From Catellatospora sp. IY07-71 (GTDB taxonomy: Bacteria; Actinomycetota; Actinomycetes; Mycobacteriales; Micromonosporaceae): DNA of 64,000 bases. Made by a program: the position numbers and the translations under genes. This document shows positions 48,686 through 57,279 of the stretch, one piece after another (the stretch's first letter is position 1; each line of letters starts with the position of its first letter). The notes beneath the pieces were generated by a model. It did not search any database, was not told the origin of the DNA, and was given only the letters and a program-made list of their open reading frames with translations. Where the stretch lies: the NCBI RefSeq assembly GCF_018326265.1, contig NZ_AP023360.1, positions 7,003,001 to 7,067,000 on the forward strand. Direction: 5' to 3'.

Positions 48686-49483
48686 ATGTCCGAGCTTGCA
48701 GAACGTCCACTGGCCGCGGTCACCGGTGCCTCCAGCGGCATCGGCCTCGCGCTGGCCCGCCAGTTCGCGCGGCACGGCTACGACCTGGTGATCGTCGCCG
48801 ACGATCCGGCCATCACGGCGGCAGCGGCCGAGCTGCGCGACGACGGCGCCTCGGTGCGCGCCGCCCAGCTGGACCTGACCTCGTACGACGCCGTCGAGCG
48901 CTTCTACGACCTCATCGTCGACGAGGGCCGGCCGTTGGAGGCGCTCGCCATCAACGCGGGCATCGGGGTGGGCGGCGCGTTCGTCGACAACGACCTGGCC
49001 GCCGAGATGCGGCTGATCGACCTGAACGTGGCCTCCGCCGTGCACCTGGCGCACCGCGCACTGGGTGACATGGCGCGGCAGGGACACGGTCGCGTACTGT
49101 TCACGTCGTCCATCGCCGCGACCATGCCCGGCCCGTACTTCGCCACGTACGCCGCCTCGAAGGCGTTCCTCCACTCCTTCGCCGAGGCGCTGCGCGCGGA
49201 GGTCGAGGACAGCGGCGTCCACGTGACGGCACTGCTGCCCGGACCCACGGACACCCCGTTCTTCGAGCGCGCGGGGATGCAGGACACCAAGGTCGCCACC
49301 GGCCCGAAGGACGATCCTGACGACGTGGCCCGGGAGGCGTACGACGCGCTCATGGCCGGGGAGGACCAGGTGGTGGCGGGCTCGTTCCGCAACAGGCTGC
49401 AGACCACGGCGGCCCGGGTGCTGCCGGAGAAGGTCAAGGCGCACCTGCACGGCCGGCAGACCGAGCCCGGCTCCGGCGACTGA
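48686..49483 (+). CDS. SDR family oxidoreductase
   Basis: 265 residues. TGASSGIG is the cofactor motif, INAGIGVGG the NAG region, and YAASK the catalytic Tyr/Lys. The C-terminal extension (DDPDDVAREAYDALMAGEDQ and RVLPEKVKAHLHGRQTEPG) is typical of the DltE-like actinobacterial SDRs with a helical tail. The substrate is unknown. A short gene fragment follows before the LigD-like gene. Confidence 0.87.
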   Translation: MSELAERPLAAVTGASSGIGLALARQFARHGYDLVIVADDPAITAAAAELRDDGASVRAAQLDLTSYDAVERFYDLIVDEGRPLEALAINAGIGVGGAFVDNDLAAEMRLIDLNVASAVHLAHRALGDMARQGHGRVLFTSSIAATMPGPYFATYAASKAFLHSFAEALRAEVEDSGVHVTALLPGPTDTPFFERAGMQDTKVATGPKDDPDDVAREAYDALMAGEDQVVAGSFRNRLQTTAARVLPEKVKAHLHGRQTEPGSGD

Positions 49484-49485
49484 GG

Positions 49486-49551
49486 AACCTCGAGGGCCGC
49501 GCGCAGATGACGAAGCAGGAGCTGCAGGACGCGCTGAAGTCGGCGGGCTGA
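49486..49551 (+). pseudogene. C-terminal fragment of a DUF7218/Rho-N-like small protein
   Basis: The frame reads NLEGRAQMTKQELQDALKSA then Gly and stop. This looks like the last helix pair of small actinobacterial proteins ending in a GRSxMTKDELIDAL-type motif. No upstream part remains: the SDR gene ends 3 bp before. A 14-residue ORF from 49507 could still be translated but is unlikely to be functional. Confidence 0.4.
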
Positions 49552-49609
49552 GCGCCGCCACCCGCGCCGGCCAGGCGTCGATCCCGGCCGGCGCGGGTAC
49601 GGCTGTCTC

Positions 49610-51229
49610 GTGAACGCGACAGCGACCGCGCCGGACCGGCTCACCGCGTACCGGCGGAAACGGGATTTCGAGCGCACGCCGGAGCCGGCCGGGCAGCCCG
49701 GGCCGGCGGCGGGCGACGGTTCCCGCGCCTTCGTGGTGCAGCGTCACCGCGCCCGCCGCACCCACTACGACTTCCGGCTGGAGATCGACGGGGTGCTGGT
49801 CAGCTGGGCGGTGCCGAAAGGCCCGACGCTGGATCCGGAGGTACGCCGGATCGCCGTCCACGTCGAGGACCACCCGCTGGAGTACTTCGACTTCGAGGGC
49901 GTCATCCCCGCCGGCCAGTACGGCGCCGGAGACGTGATCGTCTGGGACGCGGGCACCTGGCAGCCGGGACCCGGCAAGGGCGGCGAGACCGATCCGGGCC
50001 GCGCCGTACGCGCGGGCGAGCTGCACCTGGACCTGTTCGGGCAGAAGCTGCGCGGCAGGTTCGTGCTGGTGCGCACCGGCCCGGCGGGCTCGGGCAAGGA
50101 GGACTGGCTGCTGCTGCACAAGCACGACGAGTTCGCGGTGCCCGGCTGGAGCGCCGAGGAGCATCCGCGCTCGGTGCTGTCCGGCCGCACCAACGACGAC
50201 GTCAAGGCGGACCCGGACCGGTTGTGGCGCTCCGGCGCGCCGGCCGCGCGGGCCGCCGTGACCCTGCGGGCCCGCGAGGTGCGGCCCGACGAGCTGGCCG
50301 GCCTGGACGCGCTGCCCCCGGGTGGCGGCAGGTGGCATGTGTTCGGCCGGGACCTGCGGGTGACGAACCTCGACAAGATCCTGTTCCCGGGCCGCCCCGG
50401 TGAGGACGACCCGGTCAGCAAGCGCGACCTGCTGCGATATACCGCGCAGATCGCGCCGACCGCGCTGCCCTACCTGCTCCGGCGCGCCCTGAACCTGCAC
50501 CGCTACCCCAACGGCGCGCAGAGCAAGGGCTTCTGGCACAAGCAGCTGCCCGAACACGCGCCGGAGTGGCTGCCCCGCTGGGAGAACCCGGACGCGGATC
50601 CGGGCGAGACGACCACCTACCTGGTCGTGGACGAGCCTGCCGCGCTGCTGTGGGCGGCGAACTTCGGCGCGCTCGAGTGGCACCCGTGGACGTCCCTGGT
50701 CGAGCACCCGCAGCTGCCGACGTACGCGCTGGTCGACCTCGACCCCGGTGAGCGCACCGGCTGGGACGACCTGCTGGTGCTGGCGCGGCTGCACCGCACC
50801 GCGTTCGAGCACCTGGGGGTCACCGCGCGGGCCAAGGTGACCGGCCGCCGCGGCATCCAGATCTGGGTGCCGATCGCCGCCGGCCCGGACTTCGACGACA
50901 CGCGCGCCTGGGTGGAGCGGCTCTCGCGCACGGTGGGCGCGGTCGTGCCGGAGCTGGTCAGCTGGAAGTGGCAGAAGGCGCAGCGGGGCGGCCTGGCCCG
51001 GCTCGACTACACGCAGAACGCGATCAACAAGACGCTGGTCGGCCCGTACAGTCCCCGTCCGGCGCCCGGCGCACCCGTGTCGGCGCCGATCGCGTGGGAG
51101 GAGCTGGACGATCCGGCGCTGCGCCCGGACGGCTTCACCATCCGCACCATGCCGCAGCGGGTGGCCGAGCACGGCGACCTGTTCCACGACGTGCTCGACC
51201 ACCCGCAGCAACTGCCTGCGCTCGGCTAG
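49610..51229 (+). CDS. ligD: LigD-type protein: 3'-phosphoesterase + polymerase domains, no ligase domain
   Basis: 539 residues. About 38-200 is the phosphoesterase (FVVQRHRARRTHYDFRLEID, then GPTLDPEVRR, HVEDHPLEYFDFEG and IPAGQYGAGDV). About 245-530 is the primase-polymerase (LTNLDKILFPG-like LRVTNLDKILFPG, YPNGAQSKGFWHKQLP, and YALVDLDPGE near residue 377 with the metal-binding Asp pair). The ATP-dependent ligase domain of complete LigD is missing; it must be on another protein. It works with Ku in non-homologous end joining, resecting and filling breaks. It ends 4 bp into the convergent DUF3618 gene. Confidence 0.9.
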   Translation: MNATATAPDRLTAYRRKRDFERTPEPAGQPGPAAGDGSRAFVVQRHRARRTHYDFRLEIDGVLVSWAVPKGPTLDPEVRRIAVHVEDHPLEYFDFEGVIPAGQYGAGDVIVWDAGTWQPGPGKGGETDPGRAVRAGELHLDLFGQKLRGRFVLVRTGPAGSGKEDWLLLHKHDEFAVPGWSAEEHPRSVLSGRTNDDVKADPDRLWRSGAPAARAAVTLRAREVRPDELAGLDALPPGGGRWHVFGRDLRVTNLDKILFPGRPGEDDPVSKRDLLRYTAQIAPTALPYLLRRALNLHRYPNGAQSKGFWHKQLPEHAPEWLPRWENPDADPGETTTYLVVDEPAALLWAANFGALEWHPWTSLVEHPQLPTYALVDLDPGERTGWDDLLVLARLHRTAFEHLGVTARAKVTGRRGIQIWVPIAAGPDFDDTRAWVERLSRTVGAVVPELVSWKWQKAQRGGLARLDYTQNAINKTLVGPYSPRPAPGAPVSAPIAWEELDDPALRPDGFTIRTMPQRVAEHGDLFHDVLDHPQQLPALG

Positions 51230-51813
51230 ATGGCGCCGCCACTCCGCGGCGTCGTGCCGGTCTCCTCCCGTACGGTCGAGGCCGCGTCGCCCGCGCTGGC
51301 CTTCACCGACTCGACCGCCTGCTGCACCGGCTCGCGCAGGTGCTCCTTGACCTCGCCGGCCACCTCCGTGGCCTGCGCCTTGATGTCCTCGGCGTGCTCG
51401 GACAGGGTGTCCTTGAGCTGGCCCGCGATGCGCTGCTCGGGCTCGCTCGCCGGGATCAGCGACGAGATCAGCACCCCGGCGCCGAACGCGATGAGCCCGG
51501 CCGCCAGCGGGCTGCCCTGGGTCTGGGACAGCACCTTCTGCTGGGCGGCGCCCGCGGCGTCGCCGACCGAACCGGCCGCCGAAGACGCGCGCTCGGCCAG
51601 CGCCGACGCCGGGCCGCTGCTCGCCTCGATCGGGTGCTGCACGGTGCCCATGATCTTCTCGCGGACCGAGCGCGCCGCGCCGCGCACCCTGTCCACCCGC
51701 CGGCCGACGACCCGGGACGGGCTGACCCGGTCGGTCAGCGCGTCCACGTCGGTGCGCAGGTCCTCACGGGTGCGCTCGATGTCGCGGCGGATCTGCTGCG
51801 TGTCGGTGCTCAT
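51226..51813 (-). CDS. DUF3618 domain protein
   Basis: 195 residues. The N-terminal IRRDIERTREDLRTDVDALTDRVSP is the DUF3618 signature. A membrane-spanning stretch (PLAAGLIAFGAGVLISSLIP) lies in the middle, followed by an amphipathic Ala/Glu-rich helix like LEA/apolipoprotein tails. The family is envelope-linked and often stress-induced. It overlaps the Holin-X gene by 4 bp. Confidence 0.88.
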   Translation of the reverse strand: MSTDTQQIRRDIERTREDLRTDVDALTDRVSPSRVVGRRVDRVRGAARSVREKIMGTVQHPIEASSGPASALAERASSAAGSVGDAAGAAQQKVLSQTQGSPLAAGLIAFGAGVLISSLIPASEPEQRIAGQLKDTLSEHAEDIKAQATEVAGEVKEHLREPVQQAVESVKASAGDAASTVREETGTTPRSGGAI

Positions 51814-52256
51814 GTCGTCTTCCTCTCCTCCTCCGGATGCCCGCGCAGCGCGGAGGGCATCTGCTTGACCGTCTCCGCCGTCTGCGGCATCGGCCGCAGC
51901 TCGCGCAGGCGCGCGCGGCCGGTCGTGTACAGCACGGCCGCGGCGATGCCCCACAGGACGGCGACCAGCACGGCCGCCCAGCCCGGGTCCATCACGGCCG
52001 ACAGCAGCCGCCACAGCGCCAGCGAGACGAACAGCAGCATCAGGTTCGCCGCGACCGCCGCGCCGCCGAACATGCCGGCCGCCTTGCCCGCCTTGGCCGT
52101 CTCCTGGCGCAGCTCCGCCTTGGCCAGTTCCAACTCCTGCCGCATCAGCGTGGACAGGTCAGTGCTGATCTCGCCGAGCAGCTCGCCGATCGACTGCTGC
52201 GACGTCCCGCCCCCGCCGTCGGGGGTCAGGTCCGTGCGCAGCGGTTCCGTCCTCAT
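51810..52256 (-). CDS. Actinobacterial Holin-X family membrane protein
   Basis: 148 residues. SIGELLGEISTDLSTLMRQE, LELAKAELRQETAKAGKAAG and two helices (AAVAANLMLLFVSLALW, AAVLVAVLWGIAAAVLY) match the putative Actinobacterial Holin-X (phage_holin_3_6) group. There is no phage gene nearby; in actinobacteria these genes usually travel with DUF3618 genes and affect the envelope. It overlaps both neighbours by 4 bp. Confidence 0.87.
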   Translation of the reverse strand: MRTEPLRTDLTPDGGGGTSQQSIGELLGEISTDLSTLMRQELELAKAELRQETAKAGKAAGMFGGAAVAANLMLLFVSLALWRLLSAVMDPGWAAVLVAVLWGIAAAVLYTTGRARLRELRPMPQTAETVKQMPSALRGHPEEERKTT

Positions 52257-52999
52257 CGCGGCACCTCGCTCTCCCGCTCGTAGCGGCCCGCGCCGCCCGA
52301 GTACGCGAGCTCGTCCGGCGTCACATGCCCCGTGGTGGCGCCGATCCCGGTGGTGGTGGCGCCCGGCATGCCGGTGCCCGCGCCGATCGGCGTGGCCGGT
52401 GCGGGCAGGTGCACGTCGCGGTGCCCGTTGCCGCCCGCCGCGACGATGCCGCGGGTCAGCCGGCCCACGACCAGGCCCGCCGCGAGTGCCCCGAGCAGGA
52501 ACGTGCCCGGGTGCCGGCGCGCGTAGTCGCGTACCTCGTCGAGCAGCTGGCCGGGCTCGCGGTGCTCCAGCCAGTCCGCGGCGCGGTGGGCCCTGCTGGA
52601 GATCTCCTGCATCAGGTCGCCCGCCATCCGGTCGGATCCGTTGCCGGTGCGCATCGACGAGAGATCGTCGGCGAGCGTGCGCAGCCCCGATGCCACGCGT
52701 TCCTGCTGCGTGGCGGCCTGCCCGCGCAGCTCCTCGGTGGCCGAGCCGGCCAGGTTGCGCATCTGGCTGCCGGTCTCCTGGGCGACCTGCTTGGCCTGCT
52801 CCGTCGCCGACTTGGCGACCTCCTTGGCCTGCTCTCCGGTGGCCGTCTGGCTCCCGGAGGTGTGTTGCGGGTCGTACGTGCCGGTCGTCATGGCGGGCTC
52901 GTCGTCGAACGGCGGCTGCGCCGTGAAGCCGGTCGTGCCCTGGTCTATGCCGCTGCCGGGCCGGCCGGGGTCGGTCGTGCCCTGGTATTGCTGGGTCAT
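52253..52999 (-). CDS. Hypothetical envelope-associated protein
   Basis: 248 residues, ATG at 52999 after GGAGGGGGA. The N-terminus is polar and disordered; the middle is a long amphipathic helix (EQAKEVAKSATEQAKQVAQE, then VASGLRTLADDLSSM). A possible membrane segment is RRHPGTFLLGALAAGLVVGR. The tail is Gly/Thr-rich. This layout is common for the first gene of Holin-X/DUF3618 clusters. It heads the three-gene operon. Confidence 0.7.
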   Translation of the reverse strand: MTQQYQGTTDPGRPGSGIDQGTTGFTAQPPFDDEPAMTTGTYDPQHTSGSQTATGEQAKEVAKSATEQAKQVAQETGSQMRNLAGSATEELRGQAATQQERVASGLRTLADDLSSMRTGNGSDRMAGDLMQEISSRAHRAADWLEHREPGQLLDEVRDYARRHPGTFLLGALAAGLVVGRLTRGIVAAGGNGHRDVHLPAPATPIGAGTGMPGATTTGIGATTGHVTPDELAYSGGAGRYERESEVPR

Positions 53000-53110
53000 C
53001 GTGTTCCCCCTCCACACGGTGGAAGCGATCGCCGATCAGCTCCGATCAAGGCCCTGGTACGGCTCGCGACGCTCCTCCCAATTCGCCCCAAGTTCCCCGG
53101 CAGTGGCCGC

Positions 53111-53125
53111 CGAAACCCTGTTTCC
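53111..53125. promoter_or_regulatory. GAAAC-N3-GTTTC palindrome between envelope operon and small acidic gene
   Basis: CGAAACCCTGTTTCC; on the minus strand it differs by one base from GGAAACAGCGTTTCG at 16854 and 39050. On the plus strand GATAGT follows GTTTCC after six bases, the same spacing as in the Dabb and MFS promoters. On the minus strand GGTTTC with a downstream GGGGAA could instead be a stress-sigma promoter for the envelope operon. Confidence 0.4.
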
Positions 53126-53222
53126 GCTGGTGATAGTGCCTTTTTGGCGTTTGTGGCCGCCCGGCGGCGGGAATGCACGGCACGTCCTCACAGCCGTGAG
53201 CGATCGACGAACGGGGTGTGCC

Positions 53223-53369
53223 ATGAGCGAGCAGCCGATCGACGAGATCAGCGAGCAGGAGGCGGCCGAGGCCGACGAGGTCACCGAGGCCGAGCCGGGG
53301 CAGGACGAGGAGATGACCGAGGAGGAGGCGCTCGAGGCGACCAAGGAGGCCCTCGGCGAGAGCAGCTAG
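53223..53369 (+). CDS. Small acidic protein
   Basis: 48 residues, about 19 of them Glu or Asp (EISEQEAAEADEVTEAEPGQ, then DEEMTEEEALEATKEALGESS). No domain is recognised and no signal peptide is seen. The composition and position, between the envelope stress operon and a large catalase, suggest a stress-related protein, but nothing in the sequence proves it. A strong terminator hairpin follows 13 bp after the stop. Confidence 0.6.
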   Translation: MSEQPIDEISEQEAAEADEVTEAEPGQDEEMTEEEALEATKEALGESS

Positions 53370-53382
53370 CCCCCCGGCAGGC

Positions 53383-53414
53383 GCACCCCGCCCACGTGGA
53401 CGTGGGCGGGGTGC
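53383..53414. terminator. Bidirectional hairpin terminator
   Basis: GCACCCCGCCCACG pairs exactly with CGTGGGCGGGGTGC around TGGA. It lies between the small acidic gene and the convergent catalase gene. Confidence 0.8.
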
Positions 53415-53427
53415 CGGTCGCGGGCGG

Positions 53428-55593
53428 TCAGGCGGCGATGCCGGCGACCGGGCGGTCGTAGTGGCGGTGGGCGATGATCGCCTCGGTGACCTCGGCGAAG
53501 AAGGCGGCGTCGGGTGCCGCGTCCGGGGCCAGGAACACCACACCGTCCAGCGCGGCCGCGATCGGCTTGCTGGGCACGTCGCCGGTCCGGTCGGAGACCT
53601 CGTACACCGGCAGCCGGGCCGCCTGGACCAGCCGATCGCCGACGCCGAGCACGATCAGCGGCTTGGCGTGCTTGTAGGCCTCGGCGACGAAGTGCACCGC
53701 GACCCCGTCCGCGACCAGCACGTCGACCGCCGCGTCACCGCCGCCGACCGCGACCGCGTCGTACAGCACGGACGCCACCGTGTTCATCGCCTTGTCCACC
53801 GGCAGCACGCCGCCGGAGGCGGTGGTCACCGCGCCGTCGACCGGGGCCAGCACGTCCACCAAGGCCTCCTCGGCCAGCAGCCGCTCGCGCAGCGCCGCGA
53901 CGCCGATGTCGTCGACCCCGTCGGCGACCAGGATCGCGACCTTGCGGCCGCGTACGCCGGTGCTGCCCGGCATGGTGGTCTGGCTCAGCGCGGGCGAGAT
54001 GCGGCCGTGGTTGGGCGGGCCCGGCTCCCGGACCGCCACCCCGATGCCGGCGGCGACGGTGACGGCGAGTGTGTGGTCGATCTGGTTGAGGTGCTCGACC
54101 ATGCGCTCGCGGATGTGCATCGGCGCGACCTTGCCCAGCTCGAACTGGTACGCCGCGGCGATGTGCTCCTTCTCCCAGGCGCTCATGCTGTTCCAGAACA
54201 GGGTCGCCTGGCTGTAGTGGTCGGCGAAGGTCTCCGAGCGCTTGCGGCCCTTGTGCCCGTCGACCTGCTCGCGGAAGTGCACGTAGGTGTTCTGGTCAGG
54301 CGCGGTCAGGCCCGCGCCGGGCACGAACGGGCAGCCGCCGCCCAGCGAGTTCGGGTGGTAGTTGGCCTGCCCGAGCGGGATGTCGTCCTGGTGGAAGCCG
54401 TCCTGCTGGTGGTTGCGCACCGGCGCGACCGGCCGGTTGATCGGGATCTGCGGGAAGTTCGGCCCGCCGAGCCGGGTCAGCTGCGTGTCCAGGTACGAGA
54501 ACAGCCGGGCGTGCAGCAGCGGGTCGTCGGTGAAGTCGATGCCGGGCACCACGTTGCCGATGCAGAACGCGACCTGCTCGGTCTCGGCGAAGAAGTTGTC
54601 CGGGTTGCGGTCGAGCACCATGCGCCCCACGGGCGTGACCGGCACCCGCTCCTCCGGGACGATCTTCGTGGAGTCGAGCAGGTCGATGTCGTCGAAGGCG
54701 AACTCGTCGCTCTCGGCGATCAGCTGCAGGCCCAGCTCGTACTCCGGGAACACGCCGCCCTCGATGGACTCCCACAGGTCGCGGCGGTTGAAGTCGGGGT
54801 CCTTGCCGGAGATCTTCTGCGCCTCGTCCCACACCAGCGAGTGCGTCCCGGCCACCGGCGTCCAGTGGAACTTCACGAACGTCGACCGGCCCTCGGCGTT
54901 GACCAGCCGGAACGTGTGCACCCCGAACCCCTGCATGGTGCGGTAGCTGCGCGGGATGGCCCGGTCGGACATCAGCCAGATCAGGTGGTGCATGGTCTCC
55001 GGCTGCAGCGTCACGAAGTCCCAGAACGTGTCGTGCGCGGAGGCCGCCTGCGGCATCTCGTGGTGCGGCTCGGGCTTGAGCGCGTGCACCAGATCGGGGA
55101 ACTTGATCCCGTCCTGGATGAAGAAGACCGGCATGTTGTTGCCGACCAGGTCGAAGTTGCCCTGCTCGGTGTAGAACTTGGTGGCGAAGCCGCGCACGTC
55201 GCGCGGCGTGTCGGTGGACCCGCGCGAGCCCTGCACCGTGGAGAACCGCACGAACACCGGCGTACGCGTGTCCGGGTCGGTCAGGAACGGCGCCACCGTG
55301 TACTGCGCCAGCGCGGCGTCGTACGGCTGGAAGTAGCCGTGCGCCGCCGAGCCGCGCGCGTGCACCACCCGCTCGGGTATGCGCTCATGGTCGAAGCGCA
55401 TGATCTTCTCGCGCAGGTGGAAGTCCTCCAGCAGGCTGGGCCCGCGCGGCCCCGCCCGCAGCGTGTTGTCGGTGTCGTCGACGCCGATGCCCTGGTCGGT
55501 GGTCAGCGCCGTGCCGGTCTTGTCGACCCGGGCCAGGTCCAGCTGCAGCTGCTTGTCGTCCAGTTCGATGTCGATTTCCTCGTCGGTGCTCAT
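53428..55593 (-). CDS. katE: Large-subunit catalase (HPII type) with C-terminal DJ-1/GATase-like domain
   Basis: 721 residues, ATG at 55593 after GGGGGAGAG. The catalase core (~45-520) has the distal His78 in ERVVHARGSAAHG, the Asn in LVGNNMPVFFIQDG, and the proximal Tyr region RLFSYLDTQLTRLGG. The C-terminal ~150 residues (RKVAILVADGVDDIGVAALR, KPLIVLGVGDRLV) are the flavodoxin/DJ-1-like domain of HPII. It dismutes H2O2 in the cytoplasm and is typically a stationary-phase enzyme. Confidence 0.95.
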   Translation of the reverse strand: MSTDEEIDIELDDKQLQLDLARVDKTGTALTTDQGIGVDDTDNTLRAGPRGPSLLEDFHLREKIMRFDHERIPERVVHARGSAAHGYFQPYDAALAQYTVAPFLTDPDTRTPVFVRFSTVQGSRGSTDTPRDVRGFATKFYTEQGNFDLVGNNMPVFFIQDGIKFPDLVHALKPEPHHEMPQAASAHDTFWDFVTLQPETMHHLIWLMSDRAIPRSYRTMQGFGVHTFRLVNAEGRSTFVKFHWTPVAGTHSLVWDEAQKISGKDPDFNRRDLWESIEGGVFPEYELGLQLIAESDEFAFDDIDLLDSTKIVPEERVPVTPVGRMVLDRNPDNFFAETEQVAFCIGNVVPGIDFTDDPLLHARLFSYLDTQLTRLGGPNFPQIPINRPVAPVRNHQQDGFHQDDIPLGQANYHPNSLGGGCPFVPGAGLTAPDQNTYVHFREQVDGHKGRKRSETFADHYSQATLFWNSMSAWEKEHIAAAYQFELGKVAPMHIRERMVEHLNQIDHTLAVTVAAGIGVAVREPGPPNHGRISPALSQTTMPGSTGVRGRKVAILVADGVDDIGVAALRERLLAEEALVDVLAPVDGAVTTASGGVLPVDKAMNTVASVLYDAVAVGGGDAAVDVLVADGVAVHFVAEAYKHAKPLIVLGVGDRLVQAARLPVYEVSDRTGDVPSKPIAAALDGVVFLAPDAAPDAAFFAEVTEAIIAHRHYDRPVAGIAA

Positions 55594-55731
55594 GATGTCT
55601 CTCCCCCGCTGTGCGCACGTGGCCTGGGGAGCGGCACCGCGCTGGGCCGCCGCCCCGCCCGTCGTACCCACCCTGGCCAGGCCAAACACCTGGCCCTTGG
55701 CGGGACGGCGGATTCCTGCCAGGATCTGCGC

Positions 55732-56493
55732 ATGTCAGACGGGCAGCACGACCCCTTGTCGCATGACGGCTCCGCCGAGATCGGCGTGCTCGTCTGCCAC
55801 GGTTTCACCGGTTCGCCGCGCAGCATGCGCCCGTGGGCGCAGCACCTGGTCGAGCAGGGCTGGACGGTGCGGCTGCCGCTGCTGCCCGGCCACGGCACCA
55901 CCTGGCAGGAGGCGAACACCACCACCTGGCAGGACTGGTACGGCTGCGTCGACGCCGCCTTCGCCGAGCTGCGCGAGCGCTGCGAGCGCGTGTTCGTGGT
56001 GGGCCTGTCCATGGGCGGGGCGCTGACGCTGCGCCTGGCCGAGCAGCACGGCTCCGCGATCTCCGGCATCGTGCTGGTCAACCCGATCGTGGCGATGCTG
56101 CAGGCGCAGACCCGGCTGCTGCCGGTGGTGTCGCGCTTCGTGGCCTCGATGCCGGCCATCGGCAACGACATCGCGATGCCGGGCGTGCAGGAGGGGGCGT
56201 ACGAGCGCACCCCGCTGCGCGCGGCGGCGTCGCTGCGCAGCTTCCTGCGCCTGGTCCGGGCCGACCTGCCGAAGGTGGACCAGCCGCTGCGGCTGTTCCA
56301 CAGCACGCAGGACCACGTGGTCGAGCCGGAGAACAGCGCGATCATCCTGCGCGAGGTGAACAGCACCGACGTCGCCGAGATCGTGCTGGCCGACAGCTAC
56401 CACGTGGCGACCCTCGACTACGACGCGGAACGGATCTTCACCGGCAGCGTGGAGTTCATCAGGCAGGTCGGCGAGCAGGCCGAGGCCCGCTGA
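55732..56493 (+). CDS. Alpha/beta hydrolase (Est30-like carboxylesterase/monoacylglycerol lipase)
   Basis: 253 residues. EIGVLVCHGFTGSPRSMRPW carries the oxyanion HGF, VVGLSMGGALTL the nucleophile Ser, STQDHVVEP the Asp and DSYHVATLDYD the His. This spacing is that of Est30/MGL-type carboxylesterases acting on short-chain esters or monoglycerides. It stands alone: the upstream 138 bp carry the divergent katE start, and the convergent PIN gene ends 12 bp after it. Confidence 0.88.
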   Translation: MSDGQHDPLSHDGSAEIGVLVCHGFTGSPRSMRPWAQHLVEQGWTVRLPLLPGHGTTWQEANTTTWQDWYGCVDAAFAELRERCERVFVVGLSMGGALTLRLAEQHGSAISGIVLVNPIVAMLQAQTRLLPVVSRFVASMPAIGNDIAMPGVQEGAYERTPLRAAASLRSFLRLVRADLPKVDQPLRLFHSTQDHVVEPENSAIILREVNSTDVAEIVLADSYHVATLDYDAERIFTGSVEFIRQVGEQAEAR

Positions 56494-56505
56494 GCCGTCC
56501 GGCCG

Positions 56506-56940
56506 TCAGTCGGTCCAGGGTTTCTCCAGCAGGATCGCCGGCACACCGCCGTAGATCCGGGTGTAGCGCGAGGGGTCCTCGGTGAGGACGTACGCGTCCG
56601 CGCGCACGGCGAGCATCGTCACGTCCGAATCGGTGACGTCGTGCAGCGCGTGCGGCCCGGGACGGGTCAGCTCGAGGAAACGGCCGAGGGACACCCAGTC
56701 CTCGGTCGAGGTGACGGTCACGCAGCCGGCATGCGACTGCAGCAGCTGGACGAGAGCCGGGTCGGCGCCCTGCGCCAGCGCCTCGGCCAGGCAGGCGGTC
56801 GGCACGGCGAAGCACTCGTCCTCGTCCTGGATGTCGCCGATGATCTGCCCGACCGTCTCGTTCCCGCCGAACGCGCTGATCGCGGAGGCGTCCAGGATCA
56901 GCCGGATCGGCGGCTGCCCGTCGGCCGGGTCGTCGCTCAC
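56506..56940 (-). CDS. PIN-domain protein (putative toxin RNase)
   Basis: 144 residues. RLILDASAISAFGG holds the first acidic residue, CLAEAL the conserved Glu region, and DVTDSDVTMLAV plus VLTEDPSRY the later Asp residues of the PIN active site. It should cleave RNA with Mg2+ when free of its partner. Its start overlaps the stop of the upstream antitoxin-like gene by 4 bp, the usual order (antitoxin first) of type II pairs. The variant is diverged, so an RNase of another kind is possible. Confidence 0.78.
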   Translation of the reverse strand: MSDDPADGQPPIRLILDASAISAFGGNETVGQIIGDIQDEDECFAVPTACLAEALAQGADPALVQLLQSHAGCVTVTSTEDWVSLGRFLELTRPGPHALHDVTDSDVTMLAVRADAYVLTEDPSRYTRIYGGVPAILLEKPWTD

Positions 56941-57224
56941 TCGGCCCAGCCCATCAGGCGGCGCAGCTCATCGGTCGTGTCCCGGTGCTCGTCGGCGTGC
57001 CGGGCGGCGGCGGCGAGCTGCTCGCGGGACCACCGCTTCGCGCGTTCGCGGGCACGGTCGGACACCGGGTGGCCGTGGATGCGCTCGTAGGCCGAGGCCT
57101 CCTGCTCGCGCAGCCGCTCGCGCCGGACCAGCCTGGTGACGGTCGCGGAGGCGTTCGCGCTGGAGGCGAGGTATTCCAGCACGTCGGGCGGCAGGTAGAA
57201 GCTCTTCGTCCGGTTCTCGGCCAT
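56937..57224 (-). CDS. Antitoxin-like partner of the PIN protein
   Basis: 95 residues from the ATG at 57224. The N-terminus TKSFYLPPDVLEYLASSANA resembles a ribbon-helix-helix DNA-binding unit; the rest is a charged helix (RERLREQEASAYERIHGHPV, then RARERAKRWSREQLAAAARH) likely to wrap the toxin. A small inverted repeat AGAAT/ATTCT (57232-57248) around ACGCGT lies just upstream and may be its operator. Confidence 0.72.
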   Translation of the reverse strand: MAENRTKSFYLPPDVLEYLASSANASATVTRLVRRERLREQEASAYERIHGHPVSDRARERAKRWSREQLAAAARHADEHRDTTDELRRLMGWAE

Positions 57225-57231
57225 GCCCAAT

Positions 57232-57248
57232 AGAATACGCGTCATTCT
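57232..57248. promoter_or_regulatory. Possible antitoxin operator
   Basis: AGAAT and ATTCT flank a seven-base centre containing ACGCGT, 8 bp before the antitoxin start in a locally AT-rich stretch. Confidence 0.35.
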
Positions 57249-57279
57249 CTGTTAGGGCTAGGCGGCTGCCCCGGGCGAC

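Noticed and set aside
51810-52256. Prophage lysis gene
   Set aside because: Holin-X-type proteins occur in chromosomal DUF3618 clusters of actinobacteria; no other phage gene is present.
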